From Bacteroidales bacterium (GTDB lineage: Bacteria > Bacteroidota > Bacteroidia > Bacteroidales > M50B96), in the NCBI GenBank assembly GCA_021740905.1, contig JAIOYV010000033.1, positions 1 to 64,000 on the forward strand: a DNA stretch of 64,000 nucleotides, given 5' to 3'. Under the pieces are notes generated by a model, which was not told the origin of the DNA, searched no databases, and saw only the letters and a list, made by a program, of their open reading frames with translations. This document shows positions 17,932 through 26,066 of the stretch, one piece after another. Position 1 is the first letter of the stretch; each line of letters opens with the position of its first letter. Both the position numbers and the translations under genes were made by a program.

Positions 17932-19743
17932 ATGGGAATGACACTGATTGAAAAGATCCTCGCAAATCACTCGAAACACGATACAGTTAAGCCGGGCGAA
18001 ATTATCGACATTATTATTGATATTCGGGCAGCTCGCGATTTTGGCGGCGCTAATGTGGTGAAAAACATGCGCGACAATAATTTGAATGTGGAAAATCCTT
18101 CAAAAACATTCTTTACTTTCGATTGCAACCCTACGGGTTCCGATCAGAAATATGCCGTCAACCAACATATCTGTCGTTTGTATGCCCGTGAAAATAATAT
18201 TAAGGTGTATGATATTGACAAGGGCATCGGCACCCATATTTTAATACACGAAGGATTGGCCCACTCGGGATCAACCGCTGTCACCACCGATTCCCATGCG
18301 AATATTCTTGGTGCAGTTGGGGCTTTTGGACAGGGTATGGGCGACCAGGATATAGCTGCTGCCTGGGCCAATGGCCGGACATGGTTTAAAGTGCCCGAAT
18401 CGGTAAAAATAACTTTGGAAGGCAAACGCCCCGAAGGATTATTTGCCAAGGACATTGTGCTGAACCTATTGCGTGAATTTGGTGCGAATTCGCTGCTTGG
18501 TTATTCTATTGAAATTTATGGTGAAGAAGTGGATAAACTCAGCCTCGATGAGCGCATTACCATTTCGTCGATGGCTACAGAAATGGGAGCAATCATTTTG
18601 ATGTTCGCCCCCAACGATGAAATATTGAAATACAGCGAGGAAAAGCTGGGCCGAAAAATAGCCCTTGTCAAAGCCGATGCTGATGCCAAATACACAAAAG
18701 TATTCACCCTCGACCTGAGCAAATTTGTTCCGCTCGTTTCACGTCCGGGGAAGCCACACGACACAGTGCCCATTACCGATGTTAAAAAGACAAAAATCGA
18801 TTCGGGTTTTATTGGATCGTGCACCAATGGCCGGATCGAAGATATGCGCGAAGCTGCCTCTGTTTTAGAAGGCCGTAAATTGGCACCGGGCGTTGTGCTA
18901 AAAATAGTCCCCTCCACAAACGAAGTCTGGGAACAATGCCTCGACGAGGGGTTGATCGATATTTTTAAAGATGCCGGGGCTTTGGTATCGAATGCCGGTT
19001 GTGCCGGTTGTGCCGCAGGACAGGTGGGACAAAACGGGCCTGGCGAAATTACCATCAGTACCGGAAACCGCAATTTCCCGGGCAAACAGGGCAAGGGCGA
19101 AGTTTATCTTGCATCGCCAGCTTCGGTAGCAGCATCGGCGGTGGCTGGTTATATTACTACGTATGATGATATTCCAGACGAAGCTGTTGACTTTAATTTT
19201 GGAAACCATATTGAAAAGTTGGAAACTGCGCATAAAACAAAACCATCTGCCGTTGACAAGCCTACTGTCATTGAAGGAAAAGTGTGGTACATAAAAGAAG
19301 ACAATATCGACACCGACATGATTTTCCACAACCGATACCTGGCCATTACCAATATCGAGGAAATGGGCCAATACACCTTCGACAACCTTGCTGGTTACGA
19401 AGATTTTGCCAAGAAAGCCAAGGCAGGCGACATAGTGGCTGTGCAGAAAAATTTTGGGAGCGGAAGTTCACGCCAGCAAGCCGTAGATTGTTTCAAGGCA
19501 TTGGGTATCCAGGCTATATTGGCCGAATCGTTTGGGGCAATTTACGAGCGCAACGCAATCAATGCAGCCTTCCCTATCGTGACCTATAATTCGCTTGACG
19601 CTATTGATTTGGAAGATGGTAATACTATCCGCGTTGATTTTGAAACAGGGAAAATCACAAACCTGAAAAACAACAAGGAAATGATGGCCGACAAATTCTC
19701 CGAAGTGCAAATGGAGATTTATCAGAACGGGGGGTTGTTTTAA
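17932..19743 (+). CDS. Single-chain aconitase / isopropylmalate dehydratase family hydro-lyase
   Basis: 603-aa cytoplasmic [4Fe-4S] hydro-lyase with large and small subunits in one chain. The large (LeuC-like) part spans about 1-420. It has the substrate/cluster motifs TTDSHANILGAVGAFGQGMG, NGRTWFKVPES and GSCTNGRIEDMR, with cluster ligands Cys297, Cys357 and Cys360 (NAGCAGCAAGQ). The small swivel (LeuD-like) part spans about 430-603 (GKVWYIKEDNIDTDMIFHNR, NFGSGSSRQQAVDCFKALG, RNAINAAFPIV). Usual aconitase A is about 900 aa and LeuCD is two chains, so this compact fused form belongs with the 'putative aconitase/homoaconitase' group of anaerobes and Bacteroidetes. It could act on citrate/isocitrate, isopropylmalate or another 2-hydroxyacid; there are no leu or TCA genes beside it to decide. 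A homolog of the same layout lies at 49676-51457. Start ATG 17932; an ATG two codons later is possible. Palindromic sites upstream suggest regulation. Confidence 0.9.
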   Translation: MGMTLIEKILANHSKHDTVKPGEIIDIIIDIRAARDFGGANVVKNMRDNNLNVENPSKTFFTFDCNPTGSDQKYAVNQHICRLYARENNIKVYDIDKGIGTHILIHEGLAHSGSTAVTTDSHANILGAVGAFGQGMGDQDIAAAWANGRTWFKVPESVKITLEGKRPEGLFAKDIVLNLLREFGANSLLGYSIEIYGEEVDKLSLDERITISSMATEMGAIILMFAPNDEILKYSEEKLGRKIALVKADADAKYTKVFTLDLSKFVPLVSRPGKPHDTVPITDVKKTKIDSGFIGSCTNGRIEDMREAASVLEGRKLAPGVVLKIVPSTNEVWEQCLDEGLIDIFKDAGALVSNAGCAGCAAGQVGQNGPGEITISTGNRNFPGKQGKGEVYLASPASVAASAVAGYITTYDDIPDEAVDFNFGNHIEKLETAHKTKPSAVDKPTVIEGKVWYIKEDNIDTDMIFHNRYLAITNIEEMGQYTFDNLAGYEDFAKKAKAGDIVAVQKNFGSGSSRQQAVDCFKALGIQAILAESFGAIYERNAINAAFPIVTYNSLDAIDLEDGNTIRVDFETGKITNLKNNKEMMADKFSEVQMEIYQNGGLF

Positions 19744-19808
19744 AAGTTTTCATACAGTCATAGTGCGACTCAAAGTCGCGCTCCGACTTGAATCAATGTT
19801 GGACCAAT

Positions 19809-19839
19809 CCGTGCCACCGCAAAAAAAGGGGTGGCACGG
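19809..19839. repeat. Dispersed inverted repeat, copy A
   Basis: CCGTGCCACC (19809-19818) / GGTGGCACGG (19830-19839), a perfect 10-bp stem with an A-rich 11-nt loop. The same arms recur at 33222-33252. A type of intergenic palindrome; it could also stop transcription from the aconitase-family gene, although no T tract follows directly. Confidence 0.65.
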
Positions 19840-20070
19840 TTTCCCCACTCAATCTGCCTATTTTTTTACATGAGCCAAAATATTTTTCATTTTTAAAGGA
19901 GGATCAATTGCGTATAATATTGGCAGGAAATAGTTTGCCTCTAATAACTATATGCTGCACAACATACAACCTTTGGAGTAAAGTATAAAACCTAATCTTA
20001 AATTTACCAAAAAATATTTATGCCCAAATCAACCTACATACTACTATGCAAAGCCCACAACCCAGAGTTT

Positions 20071-20104
<34 letters not shown>

Positions 20105-20288
20105 AAAACTACCCACTCTTTTTCCATCCCGATAATTTCATCTTTGTAATTGGTAAGAATAAGTTTGACTATTAGCGGGCATTCAGTGGTTTTGCTGCCG
20201 GATGTCCTTAGCCCATGTCGTTCAACTGAAAATCGAGTTATAACTTGGAATACTTCAAACCTAAAAAGCTTACCTAAAAGAAAGAAAT

Positions 20289-23200
20289 ATGAAAATAAAC
20301 AAAGTACTTAAGACAATAGGTGTAATACTGCTTTCGGCCATAATATCAAGTGCTGCCTGTGGGCAAACTTATTATATTGATTTCCAAAATTCAAATCCAG
20401 GGAGTGGACTTACCAAACAATCACCACTCGATGCCTTCCCTGCAACATTTGCTTCAAATGCAACATATTTGTTAAAACGGAATTCAAACTACGTAATATC
20501 ATCATCTTTATTAATAGATGCTTCCGGGGTAACAATAGGAGCTTATGACGACCCTGAACCTATTCAGACAGGGGTACAAGAAAAACCAATAATTACCTCT
20601 TCATCTACAACATCAATAATCTCAACAAGCAATGGCATATCCCTAACAATTAAGGAACTTCACTTGATCGGTACATCAAGTACAACTTCGTGTCTGGAAA
20701 TCGGTGCAGGGACATTCTACATTTACAATAATTGGATAGAAGGAATCCAAACTGGAATACTTGGAGGCACGTCATTGGCAACTAATGCCGAAATACACCA
20801 CAACATTATTAGCGGCTGCTCTGCATGTGGGATTAATGTTTCATCAACTGGCACGGTAGATATTTACCATAATACAGTTTACAATCAGAGCAATAGTTCG
20901 AGCTACACCGCATTAGCTTTAAACGGGACTGGATGTACAGCAATAGTTAAAAACAATATTTTCTATTTGGGCTATGAAACTGGAAAGGTTTTTAATTTTG
21001 GGCCAAATTTAAGTTCTGTTTCTGCTAGTTATAATGCAATGCGAGTTTTCACCGACTTTATTACATGTGGAGGAAATTCCTATAGCACAATTAGTTCTTA
21101 TGAAAGTACAGATTTTGGAGATCCTCCAACCATTTTGCATGATGGCTTTAGCCTAACAGATGAAACCAATCCATTTGTATCTGTTCTTCCTGTTACCGTA
21201 GAGGATTACAACTTATATCCCACATCAAATTGTATTGATGCAGGTACAAGTTTAACTGGTTACGAAAGTGATTATTTTGGCAACATTATACCGTCCGCTA
21301 TACCTCACAATGGTAATTATGGGATAGACCTTGGTGCAATTGAATATACATTGCCAGTTGGACAAACACAAACAAACATCTTTATTAATATAGATGCACC
21401 AATAAATGGATATGGACTTAAAGAAAGTGAACCCAGAAATGAATTTCCTTCACCCTTATTTGGTAATATTGCATACCTATTCAAAAAAGGAACAATTATC
21501 GACTTTACGGAAACTTTAAATATTGATAATTCCAATATGACTATTGGTGCTTATGGAAGTGGCGTTGTTATCCCAGTTTTCAGGTCTTCTGTTACTCCTC
21601 CTACAGATCCTCCAGGTCCAGCAATATTACTTAAAATAGAGAACATGGAGGACGTTACTATTAAGGATATAGAATTTAAAAGACATAGTTCAATTAATTT
21701 TATTGACTATGGAATTCAAATAACTGGTGGTAGTACAAATGGGATTATTATAGACGGCTGCACTTTGTGGACTATAAGAACTTCAATCAAGGTTGACGGT
21801 GGTGTTAACTCTACGGGACATAATCTCAAAATTCTTAATTGTGTTTGTAACGCCAATCAAAATGCTCATGGTATTGATTTACTAAACTTTATGGACATTG
21901 AAATTGATAACACAACTGTTTGGAATGGGACTCCGGCAATCTATGCAAACAATATTACAGCACAGTCAACTGGACAGAATTCATTACTTATCTCTAACTG
22001 TAAACTGAGAAGTGATTATGATCTATTTTATGGTATAGAACTGCAAGAATGTATAGATGCTAAAATAGAAAGTTGTAAAGTTTGGGGTTGTGCTGGATCG
22101 ATAGTTCCCGGGTACCCGGCATTAAATGGTATTATTGTGGACGCAAGTAACAATATGACAATTTTTGATTGTGATATCTATGACGTAAAGGATACCAGGG
22201 TTTTGATTACATCATCAGACGGAGCAAGAATTACTCAATGCAGGTTTTATGACGAAATAATGACGGGAATAACAACTTCTGAAGGCTATATTAAAATAGA
22301 CGATTGTGCTAATTTTTTGATCGACAATAATACTTTTGAATCCGAAGCAACCAATTCATTTTATCAATATTTATATATCGATAACTACGATGCTATTACA
22401 TCTAATTATAAAAGTGGCAAAATTTATTGCAATAAAATGTTTGATGGGTCGGTTCAAGTTGCTAGTATAAGGGTGGCTAGGGGTAACATTGAAATATATA
22501 ACAATTTGATAGAAAACGCGGTTAAAGGAATTTCTACCGATTTTGATTTCTCTTGGACTGTTGCCCCTTATGTTAATATTCATCATAATATTATTAAGAA
22601 TAGCAGTCAACGCGGAATTGTAATAAGTTTTAGTTCAAGAGCAGATATTTATCATAATGATATTTATAATGGAAACACTACATCAAGTTATTGTGCTTTA
22701 TGGATTGATTTATCTCTTTCAAATGACACTACATACGTAGAAAACAACATCTTTTACGTTTCAAATAATGAGGGAAGGATTTTTGATATTCCTAATGACA
22801 TATATGTGCGCACAAAATACAATGCGTTTTCACGTGAATATGATGGTTTTATCAAGTGCGGAACAACAGTCTACAGGACATTATTCACCCCGACTACCAA
22901 TCCTGAGGATTTAAACTATACAAAAACTCAAAATGGGACAAACTCTCTTATTGTTGCAGATCCCCTTTTTGAAGATATAGCCTCTGGAGATTTTAGGCTA
23001 AGCTCAGGATCACTTTGTATTGATGCAGGGGAAACAATTGCAGCCTATACAAAAGACTTTTACGGGAATACCATACCTTCGTCTAATACAGTAGCCGATA
23101 TTGGTGCCTACGAATATCTTGAGCCAACAGAAATTGATTGGTCTATCAGTTCACCAACAGGTTGGTATTATGCTACCGGGGAAATTGCAAGCAATTATCC

Positions 23201-26003
23201 AAGTCACAAGGAAGGAAATGTATACCACAATGGGGAGCTTGTAAATATTCGAGGTGTAAATTGGTGGAAATTAGGCTATGGAGAGGATTGTGATATGGGA
23301 TTGTCTTCAGTTGATTGTGATGTTCTGTTACAAAAAATTGTTGACCTGGGATTTAATACAATACGAATAGTAATGGATGGGAATATAATTTCTGCACCGC
23401 GTACTAATCCAACCACTTATGCACAAGTTGAAGAGGATCGTATGGATTGTGTAAATTCTTGGTTTCCGGGCAATGACGATTTTTTCTTCGATCTTACAAA
23501 CGAAATAACTATTAATGAATATGATGCCCTTAAACTAATAATCCAAAAGTGTTCGATCGCAGGATTAAATGTCTTGCCCCTTATCGAAGGAATGGGATTT
23601 CCACAAGGACTTTGGTACACACCTTACGATATTGACTCGAAGGAAGAATACATCTTGAACCTGGCATTTTTGGCAAGCGACTTAAGTTCGTACGACAATG
23701 TTATTGGCATTGATATTAAAAACGAACCCTATGGGGCCAGGTGGAACAATTCAAATGCAACGAACAATTTTAAATCCTTTGTTGAAGAGGCCAGTGTGGC
23801 AATCCTAAATGCAAACCCAAGTCTATTGATTTTTGCAGAAGGAATTCGAGATCATGAAATAGCATCACTTATCGATGATGAGCTTGATATTCCTTGCAGT
23901 GATCCTACAGCTTATGGAGCAGCTGAGAGTCTTAGTGCGATAAGCCTTTACCCTTTACAGGCCAATAGAGCACCAAAGCACAAAATAATTTACAGCCCAC
24001 ATTGCTATCAATGGAAGTATGAATATATAAAGATTATTACCGACTCTTTAATAGATAAGGATATTACCCGACATGATTATAAAGCTTACCTTGAAGCTTT
24101 CAACGATTTCAGGTGGGGCATAGGCTATGCCGAACATGCACTTATTCTTACTGATTATGGTGCTATATTTTACGATGCCGGATCCCAATTCATACATAGT
24201 GAATATTGGCTTGGTCCTTTTATCGAATACATGGCCGAAAGCAAACTTCCCGGCTCTTTTTATTTTAGTATAAATGGCAATGACTATAGGGATTGGGACA
24301 TGGATGGAATTCCCATTCCCTCGAAAGCTCATTTAGGTTTATTAGAATTAGACTGGAGTACAGTAATTCAGGATAAAATGGATACTGTGTCTATTTTATT
24401 TGGAAAAGTAAAAACAATAGTAAATCCTACTGCATCTGTAGGGCTATACTCACCGCGTGATGGTACCACATATACTTTCCCACAAAATTGCTTCACATCT
24501 TATACTTATATTGAACACAATTCCCATTGGACTGGCAAGGTAGATATTCCTAAAATGGGAATGGAAACTATCTTGCACGAATTTGAAGTACTAGCTAATT
24601 TTGGTAATCTTACAACAGCAAACAGCAGTTTTAATATTGAAGTACATTATACAGAAAATGAATTAGGCACTGTGGATGAAAATGATTTAGAATTCTTCAT
24701 ATTTGATAATACTCTTAATAGATGGAAAATTGCTGGAATTAGTACAAAATATCCGAATGATAATAAAATAGAAATAAATACCACTGAATTTGGTATTTAT
24801 GCTGTAGCAGGCACTAGAAGTCAGACTATACAACTTAATGAAAGCTGGAATTTAATGTCAACATATATAATCCCCAATAATCCAGATGTTGCAGTTGTAT
24901 TTTCAGAGGTAGCAAGTAATGTAGATATTGTCAAAGATGAAGTGGGGAGTGTATATTGGCCAGAATTTCTATTAAATGGTATAGGTGATATTACACTTGG
25001 AGCAGGATACCAAGTTAAAATGAAAACTACTAGCGATTTAAATGTCAAAGGAATACAATGCCAACCAGAGTACTCTCCAATATCACTACATTCTGAAATA
25101 GACAACTACTGGAATATGATTGGCTATTTAAGGAATAATCCACTAAGTGTAGTTACTGCTTTAAGCAGTATTGAATATTGTTTTGATATGATAAAAGATG
25201 AAACCGGCTCTAAAATATATTGGCCAATTTTTAACTATAATACATTAGGGAACATGCTACCTGGTGAAGGCTATCAAATTTATATGACAAGTGCCCAAAC
25301 ATTAACCTATCCAAGTAATTTAACAGGCACAAAAAGTGGATCAGAAAATCCAAAGATACAAGACTTAGTATTTAAAAATTACACACAAGAATTGTATATC
25401 AATACAGACAACTTCATGATCGTTGGGATACCCTTTGAAAGCTGGGTAACAAACCCACAAATTGGAGATGAAATAGCTGCTTTAGGTGAGAATGGCCAGA
25501 TAGTTGGGAAAACCGTCTTTTCTGGTAGTTTCACAGCCTTAACCATTTATGGTGATGATTACTATACAACAAATGTTGTAGAAAACCTTAGTGAAGGAGA
25601 AACTTTTACTATTGAAGTTTGGAGTGCAAAAAAAAATATAAAAACACAATACAAGTTTAAAAATTGGGCACGCGGGGATAAATACTACTCTAACAAAAAG
25701 ATTGCTATAGTTGGATTAGACAATCCCGAAGAAGATGAAAAAATATCCGATCTTTTATGCGATGTTTATCCAAATCCAGGACAGGGTCATTTTTATATGG
25801 AACTGACATCGGTTAAGGATGCCTTAGCTAAAATAAAGGTTCTTGATATTAATGGAAAATCGGTTTTCAATTCTGAGATCAATATTTATAAAGGGAAACA
25901 GGTACATAGCTTAAATCTTTCTCATCTTTCCAATGGTAGTTACTCTCTTGTCCTATCGTCAGGAATTTTAAAAAGGGAAACAAATTTAATAATTAGTAAG
26001 TAA
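20289..26003 (+). CDS. T9SS-secreted parallel beta-helix / GH5-like glycosidase fusion
   Basis: 1904-aa exported protein. Signal peptide MKINKVLKTIGVILLSAIIS with cleavage near AACGQ. Two right-handed beta-helix regions (about 27-355 and 356-960) have rungs such as IYHNTVYN and IYHNDIYNG, and each ends in an 'IDAG...Y..DFYGN..P....DIGAYEY' capping motif. A GH5 (cellulase-family) TIM barrel spans about 977-1370 (NIRGVNWWKLGYG, GFNTIRIVMDG, acid/base Glu1146 in IDIKNEPYG, YSPHCYQWKYEY). The strand that normally carries the Glu nucleophile reads LILTDYGAIF, with Asp1289. The shared cassette follows: two GW/YWP/GYQ modules (about 1511-1675), an EIAALG/IYGDDYYT module (about 1695-1815) and a T9SS type A domain (VYPNPGQGHFY ... 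NGSYSLVLS ... TNLIISK). A role in polysaccharide binding or breakdown is likely. It starts a run of three plus-strand secreted-protein genes but ends in its own terminator. Confidence 0.88.
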   Translation: MKINKVLKTIGVILLSAIISSAACGQTYYIDFQNSNPGSGLTKQSPLDAFPATFASNATYLLKRNSNYVISSSLLIDASGVTIGAYDDPEPIQTGVQEKPIITSSSTTSIISTSNGISLTIKELHLIGTSSTTSCLEIGAGTFYIYNNWIEGIQTGILGGTSLATNAEIHHNIISGCSACGINVSSTGTVDIYHNTVYNQSNSSSYTALALNGTGCTAIVKNNIFYLGYETGKVFNFGPNLSSVSASYNAMRVFTDFITCGGNSYSTISSYESTDFGDPPTILHDGFSLTDETNPFVSVLPVTVEDYNLYPTSNCIDAGTSLTGYESDYFGNIIPSAIPHNGNYGIDLGAIEYTLPVGQTQTNIFINIDAPINGYGLKESEPRNEFPSPLFGNIAYLFKKGTIIDFTETLNIDNSNMTIGAYGSGVVIPVFRSSVTPPTDPPGPAILLKIENMEDVTIKDIEFKRHSSINFIDYGIQITGGSTNGIIIDGCTLWTIRTSIKVDGGVNSTGHNLKILNCVCNANQNAHGIDLLNFMDIEIDNTTVWNGTPAIYANNITAQSTGQNSLLISNCKLRSDYDLFYGIELQECIDAKIESCKVWGCAGSIVPGYPALNGIIVDASNNMTIFDCDIYDVKDTRVLITSSDGARITQCRFYDEIMTGITTSEGYIKIDDCANFLIDNNTFESEATNSFYQYLYIDNYDAITSNYKSGKIYCNKMFDGSVQVASIRVARGNIEIYNNLIENAVKGISTDFDFSWTVAPYVNIHHNIIKNSSQRGIVISFSSRADIYHNDIYNGNTTSSYCALWIDLSLSNDTTYVENNIFYVSNNEGRIFDIPNDIYVRTKYNAFSREYDGFIKCGTTVYRTLFTPTTNPEDLNYTKTQNGTNSLIVADPLFEDIASGDFRLSSGSLCIDAGETIAAYTKDFYGNTIPSSNTVADIGAYEYLEPTEIDWSISSPTGWYYATGEIASNYPSHKEGNVYHNGELVNIRGVNWWKLGYGEDCDMGLSSVDCDVLLQKIVDLGFNTIRIVMDGNIISAPRTNPTTYAQVEEDRMDCVNSWFPGNDDFFFDLTNEITINEYDALKLIIQKCSIAGLNVLPLIEGMGFPQGLWYTPYDIDSKEEYILNLAFLASDLSSYDNVIGIDIKNEPYGARWNNSNATNNFKSFVEEASVAILNANPSLLIFAEGIRDHEIASLIDDELDIPCSDPTAYGAAESLSAISLYPLQANRAPKHKIIYSPHCYQWKYEYIKIITDSLIDKDITRHDYKAYLEAFNDFRWGIGYAEHALILTDYGAIFYDAGSQFIHSEYWLGPFIEYMAESKLPGSFYFSINGNDYRDWDMDGIPIPSKAHLGLLELDWSTVIQDKMDTVSILFGKVKTIVNPTASVGLYSPRDGTTYTFPQNCFTSYTYIEHNSHWTGKVDIPKMGMETILHEFEVLANFGNLTTANSSFNIEVHYTENELGTVDENDLEFFIFDNTLNRWKIAGISTKYPNDNKIEINTTEFGIYAVAGTRSQTIQLNESWNLMSTYIIPNNPDVAVVFSEVASNVDIVKDEVGSVYWPEFLLNGIGDITLGAGYQVKMKTTSDLNVKGIQCQPEYSPISLHSEIDNYWNMIGYLRNNPLSVVTALSSIEYCFDMIKDETGSKIYWPIFNYNTLGNMLPGEGYQIYMTSAQTLTYPSNLTGTKSGSENPKIQDLVFKNYTQELYINTDNFMIVGIPFESWVTNPQIGDEIAALGENGQIVGKTVFSGSFTALTIYGDDYYTTNVVENLSEGETFTIEVWSAKKNIKTQYKFKNWARGDKYYSNKKIAIVGLDNPEEDEKISDLLCDVYPNPGQGHFYMELTSVKDALAKIKVLDINGKSVFNSEINIYKGKQVHSLNLSHLSNGSYSLVLSSGILKRETNLIISK

Positions 26004-26015
26004 AAGCTTTCATAT

Positions 26016-26047
26016 TCCATCCGGGACTTAAAGCCCGGATGGATTTT
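26016..26047 (+). terminator. Rho-independent terminator after the beta-helix/GH5 gene
   Basis: Perfect 10-bp stem TCCATCCGGG (26016-26025) / CCCGGATGGA (26034-26043), 8-nt loop, then TTTT. It lies just 20 nt before the ATG of the next gene. Confidence 0.85.
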
Positions 26048-26066
26048 GATAATTATTTTTGTACAT

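Noticed and set aside
17932-19743. Naming this gene leuC or acnA
   Set aside because: The fused two-part layout and absence of pathway neighbours do not allow a choice between aconitase, isopropylmalate dehydratase and homoaconitase.
19788-19988. Open frame of 66 codons after the aconitase-family gene
   Set aside because: It runs through the 10-bp inverted repeat and has no protein-like pattern.
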